Source: an uncultured Oscillospiraceae bacterium
Lineage (GTDB): Bacteria > Bacillota > Clostridia > Oscillospirales > Oscillospiraceae
Direction: 5' to 3'
Assembly (NCBI GenBank): GCA_900763705.1
Contig: CAAFLG010000008.1
Location: 23,196 to 87,195, forward strand
Length of the DNA: 64,000 nucleotides
Below are positions 1 through 8,547 of this stretch, piece by piece. Below the pieces are notes generated by a model, which saw only the letters and a program-made list of their open reading frames with translations, did not search any database and was not told where the DNA came from. Position 1 is the first letter of the stretch; each line of letters starts with the position of its first letter. The position numbers and the translations under genes were made by a program.

Positions 1-181
1 ACGGGACGGAAAAGAGTGTCGCCGCGCTTTTTCGGCAGCGAAAGAGCGTTTCTTCTGCAAGGCGCGCGCTCTCATAGCCGCCGCGTCCGGGCGAGCTCAT
101 CGTGCGCATCGCCTGCTGCACGGCGCGCGGCACGGCGGCGGGCTTTTGGAATGTCGTCGCCGCGCTGTCGAGATAGATCAT
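1..181 (-). CDS. Class V aminotransferase, cysteine desulfurase/selenocysteine lyase-like (N-terminal part)
   Basis: Only the first 60 residues are in the window; the gene runs off the left edge. The start MIYLDSAATTFQKP and the SPGRGGYESAR segment near residue 35 are typical of PLP-dependent class V aminotransferases of the cysteine desulfurase type, which take sulfur or selenium from cysteine or selenocysteine for cofactor assembly. The catalytic lysine and cysteine lie outside the window, so desulfurase and selenocysteine lyase cannot be told apart. The ATG overlaps the stop codon of the DUF3343 gene (ATGA), implying translational coupling and a shared role in sulfur or selenium handling. 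Confidence 0.8.
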   Translation of the reverse strand, partial: MIYLDSAATTFQKPAAVPRAVQQAMRTMSSPGRGGYESARLAEETLFRCRKSAATLFSVP

Positions 182-429
182 AGCGTCACCTCTTGCTTTG
201 TCCCGCCCGAGACAAAGAGGATGCGCACCGGCTGCACGCCGCCTGTGCGGCAGGCCGCCAGTGCGCGCGCATAACTCCTGCGCGGGATTTCCAGCGTATA
301 GCCGCAGCCGCGCCCGGTGATGTCCGCGCCCGCGCGGCGGATCTTTGCACCGATGCCCGCACCGCTCAGCACGCCCGCCATCTGCTGGGCGTGCGTGACC
401 GAGCGCGCGGCAAAGAGATAATAGTCCAT
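178..429 (-). CDS. DUF3343 domain protein (putative Se/S carrier-like)
   Basis: This is a small protein of 83 residues starting MDYYLFAARSVTHAQ. The frame stays open upstream, but the ATG at 429 is preceded by a strong GGGAGGG ribosome site and fits the family length. It has a central GCGYTLEIPR segment and a cysteine in the AACRTGG turn. DUF3343 proteins are small single-domain proteins often encoded beside cysteine desulfurase or selenium genes and proposed to carry sulfur or selenium. Here the gene overlaps a class V aminotransferase by 4 bp, which supports such a role by context. No enzymatic function can be shown from the sequence. Confidence 0.75.
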   Translation of the reverse strand: MDYYLFAARSVTHAQQMAGVLSGAGIGAKIRRAGADITGRGCGYTLEIPRRSYARALAACRTGGVQPVRILFVSGGTKQEVTL

Positions 430-483
430 ATGGTTCCCTCCCCCCACCGCATGATATGCGCGTTTTCCGGCGGGGTGCGGGCG

Positions 484-518
484 AAAAGGGACGGGCGCTC
501 GCAAAAAGCGTCCGTCCC
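484..518 (-). terminator. Intrinsic terminator after ispF
   Basis: Arms at 488-499 and 507-518 form a GC-rich hairpin (GGGACGG paired with CCGTCCC, one mismatch further in). On the minus strand it is followed by a short T run (484-487). It lies 10 bp beyond the ispF stop and separates the carD-ispD-ispF unit from the DUF3343 unit. Confidence 0.75.
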
Positions 519-528
519 AGGGAGACAT

Positions 529-1017
529 TCAGTTTTCTGTCTGCTCCAGCAGCGCGACGGCGTGCGCGGCGATGCCCTCGCCGCTGCCGGTGAAGCCGAG
601 ACCCTCCTCGGTCGTCGCCTTGACGCTCACGCGCGAGACAGGGATCTCCAGCGCGCAGGCGATGTTGCCGCGCATCTCATCGCGGTAGGGCGCGAGCTTG
701 GGCGCCTGGGCGAGGATCGTCGCATCGAGGTTGACCGCCTCAAATCCGGCTTCGGCAAGCCGCGCTTTGACTCTTTTGAGAAGCTCGATGCTCGAAATGC
801 CCTTGTACGCCGCGTCGGAATCCGGAAACAGCTTGCCGATGTCACCCAGCGCCGCCGCGCCGAGCAGCGCGTCCATCACGGCGTGGGTCAGAACGTCCGC
901 GTCCGAGTGGCCGAGCAGGCCCTTCTCGTATGGGATCTCCACGCCGCCCAGAATCAGCGCGCGGCCCTCCGTTAAGCGGTGCACGTCGTAACCGTGCCCG
1001 ATGCGTAAATTCGTCAT
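529..1017 (-). CDS. ispF: 2-C-methyl-D-erythritol 2,4-cyclodiphosphate synthase
   Basis: IspF converts CDP-methylerythritol 2-phosphate to the 2,4-cyclodiphosphate, releasing CMP, in the MEP route to isoprenoids. The 162-residue protein starts [15 protein letters not shown] and carries the DVH zinc ligands (Asp11, His13), the [20 protein letters not shown] signature with the third ligand His, and the C-terminal [20 protein letters not shown] segment. An upstream in-frame ATG at 1095 would add 26 unrelated residues overlapping ispD; the ATG at 1017 follows GGAAGGAAG and matches the family start. It lies 40 bp downstream of ispD, so the two are cotranscribed. Confidence 0.96.
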   Translation of the reverse strand: MTNLRIGHGYDVHRLTEGRALILGGVEIPYEKGLLGHSDADVLTHAVMDALLGAAALGDIGKLFPDSDAAYKGISSIELLKRVKARLAEAGFEAVNLDATILAQAPKLAPYRDEMRGNIACALEIPVSRVSVKATTEEGLGFTGSGEGIAAHAVALLEQTEN

Positions 1018-1057
1018 GCGTATCTTCCTTCCTTCAAGAAAAGGCAGAGGGGAAGCC

Positions 1058-1789
1058 TTATTCCCCTCTGCTTTGTAAAATTGCCTCTGCCACAATGAGG
1101 TCGAGCGGCCTTGTGATCTTGATGTTTTCCGCGTCGCCCTCTGTCAAGTGGACTTCCTTGCCAAAGCGCTCCACAGCGGAGCAATCGTCCGTCAGTGCGG
1201 CGTTCGCGCGCAGCGCATCCTGAAGAGCCGCCTTCAAAAGCTCCGCGTCGAAGACCTGCGGCGTCTGCACGGCGAAGAGCTTGCTGCGCTCGGGCGTGCT
1301 CTCCACAACGCCGTTCACCGCCACCTTGACGGTATCCGTCACGGGAATGGCGGGCGCGGCGGCCTGATACTGCTGCGCGGCAAGAACGACTCCGTCGATG
1401 AGTGCGCTCGTCACAAGCGGGCGCGCGCCGTCCTGCACGGCAAGAAGCGCCGCCTCGGGCGAAGCCTCGCACGCGGCGCGCAGCACAGACTCCGTCCGCG
1501 TTGCCCCGCCGAGCACGACCTTGACCGGCTTTTGCAGATCGAAGGTCTTGCAAAGCTGTGCGTAGGTCAAAAGCTCATCCTCGCGCGCGGCGATCACGAT
1601 CTCGTCGATGCTCTCGGCGCGGTCGACGGCGAGCAGCGTCCGCGCGAGCACCGGCATCCCGCCGAGCTCCTGCAGGAGCTTATTTTCTCCGCCGTAGCGC
1701 GTTGAACTGCCGGCCGCCGCGATAAGCGCGGCGCAATAAGGCTGCGTCCGCTCCGGCGTCCGGCGAAATAACTTTTTTAGAAGGCCCAT
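1058..1789 (-). CDS. ispD: 2-C-methyl-D-erythritol 4-phosphate cytidylyltransferase
   Basis: IspD couples methylerythritol 4-phosphate to CTP, the step two before IspF in the MEP pathway. The 243-residue protein has the nucleotidyltransferase loop [20 protein letters not shown] near residues 20-39, the VQDGARPLV segment, and [14 protein letters not shown] at the C terminus. The family loop is usually AAGxGxRMG; here it reads [10 protein letters not shown], a tolerated variant. The first 17 residues ([17 protein letters not shown]) are a basic extension beyond the usual start. It begins 3 bp after the carD stop, so carD, ispD and ispF form one operon. Confidence 0.94.
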   Translation of the reverse strand: MGLLKKLFRRTPERTQPYCAALIAAAGSSTRYGGENKLLQELGGMPVLARTLLAVDRAESIDEIVIAAREDELLTYAQLCKTFDLQKPVKVVLGGATRTESVLRAACEASPEAALLAVQDGARPLVTSALIDGVVLAAQQYQAAAPAIPVTDTVKVAVNGVVESTPERSKLFAVQTPQVFDAELLKAALQDALRANAALTDDCSAVERFGKEVHLTEGDAENIKITRPLDLIVAEAILQSRGE

Positions 1790-1792
1790 TCT

Positions 1793-2284
1793 TTACTTGC
1801 TCCCCTTTGAAAGCATCGTAGCGTTGACGCGCTCCTCCGCATCGGGATACGCAACATCCTCGGCCAGCACGATCTCCGAAACGAGGATCTGCTTGGCGAT
1901 GTGCAGCATCTTGCGCTCGCCGTTGGAAAGTCCGCGCGTGCTGTCGCGGTGCATCAAAGCCTTGATGACCGCGCTGACCTCGTCAAGGTCGCCGCTTTTC
2001 AGCCGGTCCATGTTCTCGCGATAGCGGTGGTTCCAGTTCGACGTCATATCGATGCTGAGATCGGGAATACGCGCGATGACCGCCTCGATCTCGTCCGCGC
2101 TCTTGACGGCGCGTACGCCGATGGCCTCGGAATTCTCCGTGGGGATCTTCAGCGTCAGCCCGGAAATGGGCATTTTGAAGACGTAGAAATCCATCGTCTT
2201 TCCGCTGATCTTTTCGCGCACGATGCTGTCGATCACACCGGCGCCGTGCATCGGATGCACGACCTTATCTCCGACTTGAAACAT
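1793..2284 (-). CDS. CarD family transcriptional regulator
   Basis: CarD/CdnL proteins bind the RNA polymerase beta subunit through an N-terminal Tudor-like domain and stabilise open promoter complexes. The 163-residue protein starts MFQVGDKVVHPMHGAGVID, the standard N terminus of the family, and has a helical, charged C-terminal half (ANWNHRYRENMDRL-like region, then a basic SNGERKMLHIAKQIL helix). The ATG at 2284 follows GGGAGGTGG; the longer frame to 2386 has no support. It is the first gene of carD-ispD-ispF and has its own sigma-A-like promoter about 115 bp upstream. Confidence 0.93.
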   Translation of the reverse strand: MFQVGDKVVHPMHGAGVIDSIVREKISGKTMDFYVFKMPISGLTLKIPTENSEAIGVRAVKSADEIEAVIARIPDLSIDMTSNWNHRYRENMDRLKSGDLDEVSAVIKALMHRDSTRGLSNGERKMLHIAKQILVSEIVLAEDVAYPDAEERVNATMLSKGSK

Positions 2285-2308
2285 CCTATGCCCACCTCCC
2301 TTCTGACA

Positions 2309-2328
2309 GAATGCCGTTTGCGGCATTC
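2309..2328 (-). other. Hairpin in the carD leader
   Basis: An 8-bp perfect inverted repeat (GAATGCCG and CGGCATTC, 4-nt loop) lies 24 bp upstream of the carD start, just before the ribosome site. No T run follows on either strand, so it does not look like a terminator. It may affect carD mRNA stability or translation; that is inference. Confidence 0.4.
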
Positions 2329-2398
2329 GTCCGTGCTGTTTGCCTGAAATCGGGGGTAAATACAGAAAAATATACGAAGAGACCAATTCTCCACATTT

Positions 2399-2427
2399 AG
2401 TTTAACGTATTTATCGTCATTTTTCAA
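2399..2427 (-). promoter_or_regulatory. Sigma-A-like promoter of carD-ispD-ispF
   Basis: On the minus strand TTGAAA (2422-2427) and TAAACT (2399-2404) are separated by 17 bp. The predicted start lies about 105 bp upstream of the carD ATG. Confidence 0.75.
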
Positions 2428-2480
2428 GCATTATTTCGTGAATATTATGAATAGGGTGGCTTTTGACCGTTTTTGATCGC

Positions 2481-2516
2481 AAAAAACAGGGACTCCCCTT
2501 TCGGAGAGCCCCTGTG
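2481..2516 (-). terminator. Intrinsic terminator after the CoA-transferase gene
   Basis: On the minus strand a 13-bp stem (two G-U pairs) with a GAAA loop is followed by six T residues (2481-2486). It begins about 20 bp past the stop at 2535 and isolates this gene from the carD promoter. Confidence 0.88.
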
Positions 2517-2534
2517 ACGGAAGACAGAAATCGT

Positions 2535-3875
2535 TTACTTGTTGCTGCGGCGCCAGATGTGCATCTTCTCCGCGTCGGCGATGAGCTGCTCGCGGAAGTC
2601 AGGATGCGCAATGCCGATGAGCGCCTCGGCGCGCTCCCAGGTGGAAAGGCCCTTGAGGTTGACCATGCCGTACTCGGTGACGATGTAGTGCGTGCAGGAG
2701 CGCGGGTCGGTGCAGATGGAGCCGGGCGTCAGCGTGGGGACGATGCGGCTCTTGACCGTGCCGTCCTTGCCCGTGACGGTCGAGGACATGCAGATAAAGC
2801 TCTTGCCGCCCTTGGAGAGGTAAGCGCCCATGGCAAAGTCGAGCTGGCCTCCCGTGCCGGAGATGTGCTTGATGCCGGCGGACTCGGCGTTGACCTGACC
2901 GAAGAGGTCGCAGTCGATGGCGTTGTTGATGGAGATGAAGTTGTCGATCATGGAGATGACGTGCACGTCGTTCGTGTAGTCGACCGGTGCGCCCATGACG
3001 TCGGGGTTGCGATCCATGTAGTCATAGAGCTTCTGCGTACCGGCGGCGAAAGCGAAGACCTGACGGCCCTTGTCAAGGTTCTTGTGCTTGCCGGTGATCT
3101 TGCCGGCGAGCGCCATATCGACAAAACCGTCGACGTACATCTCGGTATGAACGGAGAGATCCTTGAGGTCGGACTGGGCGATCATCGAGCCGATGGTATT
3201 GGGCATGCCGCCGATGCCGAGCTGCAGGCACGCGCCGTTCGGGATCTGGGGCACGACGAGGTTGGCGACCGCGGTGTCGACCTCGGTGGGCGCGCCGCCG
3301 GCACCAAGCTGCGCTACGGGCGGGTTCTCACCCTCCACGACCATGTCAACATCCTTGATGTTGATCTCGCAGCCGGTGAGACCGTAGACCCACGGCAGGT
3401 TCTCGTTGACCTCGACGATGACCGTCTTGGCGGTGTCGAGCATATCGGCAAGATGAGAGGACGCGAGCGCGTAGCTGAAGTTGCCGTGCTTATCCATCGG
3501 CGTGACCTGGATCATCGCAACATCGACGTGCACGTTGCCGTCGCGGTAGAAACGCGGCAGCTCGCTGTAGCGCATGGGGCTGAAGTAGCCCATGCCCTTG
3601 GCGATGATCTTGCGGTCGATGCCGCTGCAATGCCAGGAATGCCAGGTGAAGTGCTCGCCGGCGTCCTCCGCCTTGCAGATCTCGGGCATCCACATCGTCA
3701 CGCCGCCGCGGACCTTGATGTCCTTGAGCTCGTTCGCCCGCGCCGCGAGGGCCTTGTCCAGCGTGTAGGGGTGGTTGGTGCACCAGCCGTAATCGACCCA
3801 GTCGCCGCTCTTGATGACCTTGACGGCCTCGGCGGCCGTGGTCAGCTTCTTCTGATAAAGCGCTGCATGATCCAT
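2535..3875 (-). CDS. but: Butyryl-CoA:acetate CoA-transferase
   Basis: The enzyme moves CoA from butyryl-CoA to acetate, the last step of butyrate formation in many gut Clostridia. The 446-residue protein opens with [17 protein letters not shown], has the [20 protein letters not shown] glycine-rich segment in mid protein, the [20 protein letters not shown] region with the expected catalytic glutamate, and ends MHIWRRSNK. These segments match my recollection of gut butyryl-CoA:acetate CoA-transferases closely. A 4-hydroxybutyrate or acetyl-CoA hydrolase-type activity is the main alternative. The ATG at 3875 (MDHAALY) follows AGGAGGAAAG; the longer frame to 4013 crosses the promoter. The gene stands alone between its own promoter and terminator. 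Confidence 0.88.
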   Translation of the reverse strand: MDHAALYQKKLTTAAEAVKVIKSGDWVDYGWCTNHPYTLDKALAARANELKDIKVRGGVTMWMPEICKAEDAGEHFTWHSWHCSGIDRKIIAKGMGYFSPMRYSELPRFYRDGNVHVDVAMIQVTPMDKHGNFSYALASSHLADMLDTAKTVIVEVNENLPWVYGLTGCEINIKDVDMVVEGENPPVAQLGAGGAPTEVDTAVANLVVPQIPNGACLQLGIGGMPNTIGSMIAQSDLKDLSVHTEMYVDGFVDMALAGKITGKHKNLDKGRQVFAFAAGTQKLYDYMDRNPDVMGAPVDYTNDVHVISMIDNFISINNAIDCDLFGQVNAESAGIKHISGTGGQLDFAMGAYLSKGGKSFICMSSTVTGKDGTVKSRIVPTLTPGSICTDPRSCTHYIVTEYGMVNLKGLSTWERAEALIGIAHPDFREQLIADAEKMHIWRRSNK

Positions 3876-3927
3876 GCTAACTTTCCTCCTGTATGTCAAT
3901 GGTTGGGTATGTGTCGAAACTTTAACG

Positions 3928-3956
3928 ATTATACCATACATAGCCGCATTTGCAAA
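3928..3956 (-). promoter_or_regulatory. Sigma-A promoter of the CoA-transferase gene
   Basis: On the minus strand TTTGCA (3951-3956) and a perfect TATAAT (3928-3933) are 17 bp apart, with a TGG extended -10 triplet. The promoter lies about 50 bp upstream of the start codon, so the gene is probably strongly expressed. Confidence 0.88.
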
Positions 3957-3978
3957 GGTTTTCTCTAAAAAAGGCGGC

Positions 3979-4010
3979 AAAAAAGGACAGGCCGCAGCCT
4001 GTCCTTTTTT
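3979..4010 (-). terminator. Intrinsic terminator after ispH-rpsA
   Basis: The stem GGACAGGC/GCCTGTCC with a CGCA loop is flanked by A and T runs on both sides. It lies 16 bp past the stop of the IspH-S1 gene and can work in both directions. It ends the long operon that begins at 14.6 kb. Confidence 0.92.
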
Positions 4011-4025
4011 CACTTCATCGGGAAA

Positions 4026-5972
4026 TTACTCCTCGACGGGAGCCTCTTCCTCGTTCAGCAGCGCGCGGATGCTGAGGGAGATCTTCTTCTTCTCCTCGTC
4101 GATGGCGGTGATCTTCGCGTCGACCATCTGGCCTTCGGACAGAACGTCGGAGGGCTTGTCGATGCGGCGATCCGCGATCTGGGAGATATGGATCAGGCCG
4201 TCCACGCCGGGAACGACCTCAGCGAAAGCGCCGAAGGTCATCAGCTTGACGATGCGCACGTTGGCAACGTCGCCGACCTTGTAGGTGTTCATGAACACAT
4301 CCCAGGGGTTCTGGGTGCGATCCTTGACGCCGAGGGAGATCTTGCGCTTCTCGGGGTCGAAGGAGATGACGTACACGTCGAGGTGATCGCCGATGGAGAC
4401 GACCTCGGCGGGGTTCTTGATGCGGCTCCAGCTCAGCTCGGAGATGTGGACCATGCCGTCCACGCCGCCGATGTCGACGAAGACACCGTAGGAGGTCATG
4501 GACTTCACGACGCCGTCATAGTGCTTGCCGACCTCGATGTTCTCCCAGATGGCAGCCTGAGCAGCCTGACGCTCCTCGTTGAGCACGGACTTGATGGAGC
4601 CCACGACGCGGCGGCGGGCACGGTTGACCTCGGTCACGCGCAGCTGGACCTTCTGCTTGACCATCTGGCCAAGGTCGGAGTCCTTGGGCATACCGCTCTG
4701 AGAAGCGGGCACGAAGACGCGCACGCCCTTGACAGAGACGACGATGCCGCCCTTGTTCACTTCGGTCACGATACCGTCGAGGATGGTCTTATCCTCAACA
4801 GCGGTCTCGATGTCTTCCCAGAGCTTGACGGCGTCGAGACGCTTCTTGGAGAGGGTGGCGTAGCCTTCCACGTCGTTGACGCGGACAACATAGGCCTCGA
4901 TCTCGTCGCCGACCTTGACGACGTCCTCGGGCTTCACGTCGGGGTCGCTGCTCAGCTCGGAAACAGGGATGTAGCCCGCCTGCTTGCAGCCGACGTCGAC
5001 CTGAACTTCGGTCGTGCCGATGGCCGTCACGATGCCGGTCACCTTATCTCCTGTATTTAGAGTCTTGAAAGACTTTTCAAGCAGTTCTTCAAAGGATTCG
5101 CTGGTCTCAGGGGCAGTGGTGTTGATGTTTTCTTCCGTCATTGTTGTTAATACCTCCATAATGATACTCGCAGGAGTAGATGCGCCGGCTGTCAGTCCCG
5201 CCACACGGCATCCGGAAAAGAATTCCGGTGAGAGCTCGTCTGCGGACTCGATCTGAAGGACTTTCCCGCAGTTCTCTCTGCAAATCTCGGTCAAATGCCT
5301 TGTGTTGGCGCTTCTTCGGTCGCCCACAACCACCATCGCGTCTACCTTGGCGGAAAGTTCTGCTGCCTCAGTTTGACGTTTCTGCGTAGCATTGCATATT
5401 GTATCATTGATTTTCAGATTTGTACACTCTTTTTTTAGAAAATTCACGCAACTTTCCCAAAGCGCACGAATACAGGTCGTCTGCGCGAGCAAAATAATGG
5501 GCAAATTGGCAAATTCCTGGTGCATTTCGACATATTCCGCAACTTCCTGCGCGTTTTCAAAGATGAGCGGATCAATGCACCAGCTGGCGATCCCCTGCAC
5601 CTCGGGGTGGTTCCGCTCGCCGATCAGCACGACGCGGCGGCCCTCATCCTCGGCGCTGCGGGCAAGCGTCCGGATGCGCTCAACGTGCGGGCACACGGCG
5701 CTCACGATCTCCGCCCCGCGATCTTGCAGCTGCTCGATCGTTTCCTTTCTCTCGCCGTGGGCGCGGATGAGCACCGTCTCCCCCGTCCTCGCCTGCTCTG
5801 GAGAGGTGATGAGGCGCATCCCGAGTTCCTCGATCCCGCGCACGACGCCCGCGTTGTGCACGATGCTGCCGAGCATCGCGCCGCCGCGCGCTGTTGCCGT
5901 TTCCCGCGCGAGTTTCACCGCGCGCTCCACGCCGTAGCAGAAGCCCGCGGTCTCAGCCAGAATGACCTTCAC
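4026..5972 (-). CDS. ispH: IspH (HMBPP reductase) fused to ribosomal protein S1
   Basis: Residues 1 to about 280 are IspH, the iron-sulfur enzyme making IPP and DMAPP from HMBPP in the last MEP step. The three cluster cysteines are visible: Cys12 (GFCYGVERAV), Cys94 (AVCPHVERI) and Cys193 (DTICNATQKRQ). Residues from about 305 to 635 hold four S1 RNA-binding repeats; the third and fourth carry the clear GVFVDIGGVDGMVHISELSW and FAEVVPGVDGLIHISQ cores. The fusion is known in Clostridia; 648 residues fits. An acidic linker starting TEENINTTAPE joins the halves. The start codon is GTG, overlapping the plsC stop (GTGA), so translation is coupled. It is the last gene of its operon. Confidence 0.96.
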   Translation of the reverse strand: MKVILAETAGFCYGVERAVKLARETATARGGAMLGSIVHNAGVVRGIEELGMRLITSPEQARTGETVLIRAHGERKETIEQLQDRGAEIVSAVCPHVERIRTLARSAEDEGRRVVLIGERNHPEVQGIASWCIDPLIFENAQEVAEYVEMHQEFANLPIILLAQTTCIRALWESCVNFLKKECTNLKINDTICNATQKRQTEAAELSAKVDAMVVVGDRRSANTRHLTEICRENCGKVLQIESADELSPEFFSGCRVAGLTAGASTPASIIMEVLTTMTEENINTTAPETSESFEELLEKSFKTLNTGDKVTGIVTAIGTTEVQVDVGCKQAGYIPVSELSSDPDVKPEDVVKVGDEIEAYVVRVNDVEGYATLSKKRLDAVKLWEDIETAVEDKTILDGIVTEVNKGGIVVSVKGVRVFVPASQSGMPKDSDLGQMVKQKVQLRVTEVNRARRRVVGSIKSVLNEERQAAQAAIWENIEVGKHYDGVVKSMTSYGVFVDIGGVDGMVHISELSWSRIKNPAEVVSIGDHLDVYVISFDPEKRKISLGVKDRTQNPWDVFMNTYKVGDVANVRIVKLMTFGAFAEVVPGVDGLIHISQIADRRIDKPSDVLSEGQMVDAKITAIDEEKKKISLSIRALLNEEEAPVEE

Positions 5973-6598
5973 AGCGGTGCGCCTCCCACCTGCTGGCCGC
6001 CGAGGGCGTACGCCCGGCGCAGCACCTCGTCGGCGATGGCCTGTAACTCCTCCGATGTGCCGCGGCGGCCCGTGACCTCGGGAGCGTACGGCTCACCGAA
6101 GATGATGCGCGTCTTATGGAAGGGCTTTTTCTGCCCGTCGCAGAACACCGGCACGAGCGTCGCGCCCGTGCGCACACCGATCATTGCGATGCCCGCGTGC
6201 GCGTGCGCAGGCAGACCGTCATGGTAGCCAACGCCTCCCCGGATGGTCGTCCCCTCGGGGAAGATGAGCAGGTTTTCGCCCTTGTGGAGCACCTGCATCG
6301 CGGTCTTGATGGACTGGATATCCTTGCCGTCGCGCTGCACGGGAAACGCGCCGAGCGTGCGGATGAGCCACGCGAGCGCGGGCTTTTCAAAAAGCTCGGC
6401 CTTTGCCATAAAGTGCAGATGGTAGTCGATCGGCAGGCACAGGCCGATGAGCACGGGATCTAAGTCCGTCGAATGGTTTGGGCACAGCAGCACGCTGTTT
6501 TTTGGAAGATTTTCAAGTCCCTTCACGTCCACGCGGTAGATCCACAAAAGCACCCGACCGATGATCCAGATAAACGCAAAAAAGATACGGTGCATCAT
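5969..6598 (-). CDS. plsC: 1-acyl-sn-glycerol-3-phosphate acyltransferase
   Basis: PlsC adds the second acyl chain to lysophosphatidate at the inner membrane, giving phosphatidic acid. The 209-residue protein starts with a hydrophobic segment (residues 4-20, FFAFIWIIGRVLLWIYR), then the NHSTDLDP box (the NHX4D catalytic motif) near residue 41, and the LLIFPEGTTIRGG acceptor-binding motif near residue 110. Its start overlaps the cmk stop by 4 bp and its stop overlaps the ispH start, as in the cmk-plsC-ispH/rpsA order common in Clostridia. Confidence 0.94.
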   Translation of the reverse strand: MMHRIFFAFIWIIGRVLLWIYRVDVKGLENLPKNSVLLCPNHSTDLDPVLIGLCLPIDYHLHFMAKAELFEKPALAWLIRTLGAFPVQRDGKDIQSIKTAMQVLHKGENLLIFPEGTTIRGGVGYHDGLPAHAHAGIAMIGVRTGATLVPVFCDGQKKPFHKTRIIFGEPYAPEVTGRRGTSEELQAIADEVLRRAYALGGQQVGGAPL

Positions 6599-7272
6599 TT
6601 CAATTTCTCCTGAATGAGATTCAGCAGCGCCCGCTCGCTCTCTTCAAAGTTGAGCTTCGACGTGTCGAGCCGCACGGCATCCCCTGCCTCGCGCAGCGGG
6701 GCGATATCGCGGTGCATGTCCTGCTCGTCGCGCGCGTTGATCTCGCGCAGCACGTCCTCGTAGGATTCCGGCGTTCCGCGCTCTGAAAGCTCCAGGCAGC
6801 GGCGGCGCGCACGCTCCTCCGCCGAGGCCGTGAGGTAAACCTTCACGTCCGCGTCCGGCAGAACGACCGTGCCGATGTCGCGTCCGTCCATGATGACGCT
6901 TCTTTTCTTCGCGGTGTCGCGCTGCATTTCAAGAAGGTACGCGCGCACGCACGGCAGCGCCGAGACGTTCGAGGCGTACATCGAGATCTCCGGCAGGCGG
7001 ATCTCGCGGCTCACATCCTTACCGTCCAGCAGCATCCGCTGCCCGCCGTTTTCATCGAAGCTCATCTCAATATGGATCTCCTTGAGCAGCGGCGCGATCT
7101 GAGATGCGTCCTTTGCGTCCAGTCCGCGCGAAAACGCCGCATAGCCGATGGTGCGGTAGATCGCGCCCGTATCGACATGGAGAATATTCAGGTCCTTTGC
7201 GACCGCCTTGGCAAGCGAGCTTTTTCCCGCGCCGCCGGGGCCGTCGAGTGCGATGGTAAAATGCTTTTTCAT
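6595..7272 (-). CDS. cmk: Cytidylate kinase
   Basis: Cmk phosphorylates CMP and dCMP. The 225-residue protein has the P-loop DGPGGAGKSSLAKAVAKDL at residues 10-28, the LHVDTGAIYRTIGYAA CMP-binding segment, and VIMDGRDIGTVVLPDADVKV in the middle, all standard for the family. It starts 39 bp after the BaiN-like gene and overlaps plsC by 4 bp. CMP recycling fits the neighbourhood, since phospholipid and isoprenoid steps release CMP. Confidence 0.95.
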   Translation of the reverse strand: MKKHFTIALDGPGGAGKSSLAKAVAKDLNILHVDTGAIYRTIGYAAFSRGLDAKDASQIAPLLKEIHIEMSFDENGGQRMLLDGKDVSREIRLPEISMYASNVSALPCVRAYLLEMQRDTAKKRSVIMDGRDIGTVVLPDADVKVYLTASAEERARRRCLELSERGTPESYEDVLREINARDEQDMHRDIAPLREAGDAVRLDTSKLNFEESERALLNLIQEKLK

Positions 7273-7311
7273 TGGTGTGGTTCTTCCCTCTCTACATAGA
7301 TGATGCGCGCC

Positions 7312-8547
7312 TTACTCTGCGTGCAGCGCGTCTGCGGCCGCCTCGCCGGCCGCCTTGCCCGTCGCCCAGGCGATCTGTAAATTGTAGCCGCCCGTGTAAG
7401 CGTCCACGTCGATCATTTCGCCGGCAAAGTACAGCCCCGCGACTTTTTTCGAGGCCATGGTCTTCGGGTCGATCTCCCCGACCTTCACGCCGCCGGAGGT
7501 GATGATGGCGTTCTCCACCGGCATGGGCGCGGCAACGTCGACCGTCCAGCGCTTCAAAAGCGTGCGGATCGTCTCGCGCTGGGCGCGCGTGATGTCGTGT
7601 ACCTTCTCGTGCGGTGGGATGAGCGAGCGGTCCACGAAGGTGTCGATCATCTTCTGCGGCAAAAGTGCGCCGAGCACGTTGCGGTAGTCGCTGTTCGCGC
7701 GCGTCTCAAAGTCCGCAAGCAGGCGCTTATCGAGCATCTGCTCGTCGAGCGCGGGCTTGAGGTCGATCGAAAGCCGATAGGTCTTCTTGTCGAAATGCCG
7801 CATATGCGCGCTGGCGGACAAAATGAGCGGGCCGCTCACGCCGAAGTGCGTGAAGAGCATCTCGCCGAAGTCGGAATGGATCTTTTTGTTGTTCTCGTAG
7901 ACCGTCAGCGCCACGTTCCGGAGACTGAGCCCCTGCAATGGCGCGCAGTCATATGCCCTGAGCGGCACGAGCGAGCCGCGCAGCGGCGTGACCGTGTGGC
8001 CGAGGGACTCCGCCATGCGGAAGCCGTCCCCCGTCGAGCCGGTCGCGGGATAGGATACGCCGCCCGTCGCCAGAATGACGGCGGAGGCGGTGTAGTCCCC
8101 TTTTTCGCCCTTGACGGCGGCGACATGGCTGTCTTCGACCGAAATACCGAGCGCGCGGTCGCGCACAAGCTTCACGCGCAGGCGCTTGAGTTCGCGCTCG
8201 AGCGCGGCGGTAATGTCAAACGAACGGTCCGATACCGGGAACACGCGCTTGCCGCGCTCGACCTTGAGCGGCACGCCGAGACCTTCAAAAAAGTCGATGG
8301 CGGCGTAACCGTCGAAGCGGGAAAAGGCGGAGTATAAAAAGCGCGGGTTCTGCGGCACATGGGCAAGAAGCTCTTCGCAGCTGCTCTCGTTCGTCACGTT
8401 GCAGCGGCCCTTGCCGGTGATGTTTACCTTTTTGCCGAGGCGTTCGTTCGGATCGAGCAGCGTGACGCTCGCGCCCTTGCGCGCAGCGCAGATCGCGGCC
8501 ATCATGCCGCCCGCGCCGCCGCCGATCACAACGATCTCTTTATTCAT
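7312..8547 (-). CDS. BaiN/HI0933-like NAD(P)/FAD-dependent oxidoreductase
   Basis: A 411-residue flavoprotein of the HI0933/YhiN/BaiN family. The N terminus VVIGGGAGGMMAAICAARKG is the FAD dinucleotide-binding motif, followed by the family hallmark KVNITGKGRCNVTNE at about residues 44-58. The C terminus has ITSGGVKVGEIDPKTMASK and GLYFAGEMIDVDAYTGGYNL, where FAD binding is completed. Most members have no proven substrate; a bile acid reductase role is reported for one gut homologue, but this cannot be assigned from sequence. Its start overlaps the upstream regulator by 8 bp and it precedes cmk, an arrangement seen in many Clostridia. Confidence 0.88.
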   Translation of the reverse strand: MNKEIVVIGGGAGGMMAAICAARKGASVTLLDPNERLGKKVNITGKGRCNVTNESSCEELLAHVPQNPRFLYSAFSRFDGYAAIDFFEGLGVPLKVERGKRVFPVSDRSFDITAALERELKRLRVKLVRDRALGISVEDSHVAAVKGEKGDYTASAVILATGGVSYPATGSTGDGFRMAESLGHTVTPLRGSLVPLRAYDCAPLQGLSLRNVALTVYENNKKIHSDFGEMLFTHFGVSGPLILSASAHMRHFDKKTYRLSIDLKPALDEQMLDKRLLADFETRANSDYRNVLGALLPQKMIDTFVDRSLIPPHEKVHDITRAQRETIRTLLKRWTVDVAAPMPVENAIITSGGVKVGEIDPKTMASKKVAGLYFAGEMIDVDAYTGGYNLQIAWATGKAAGEAAADALHAE

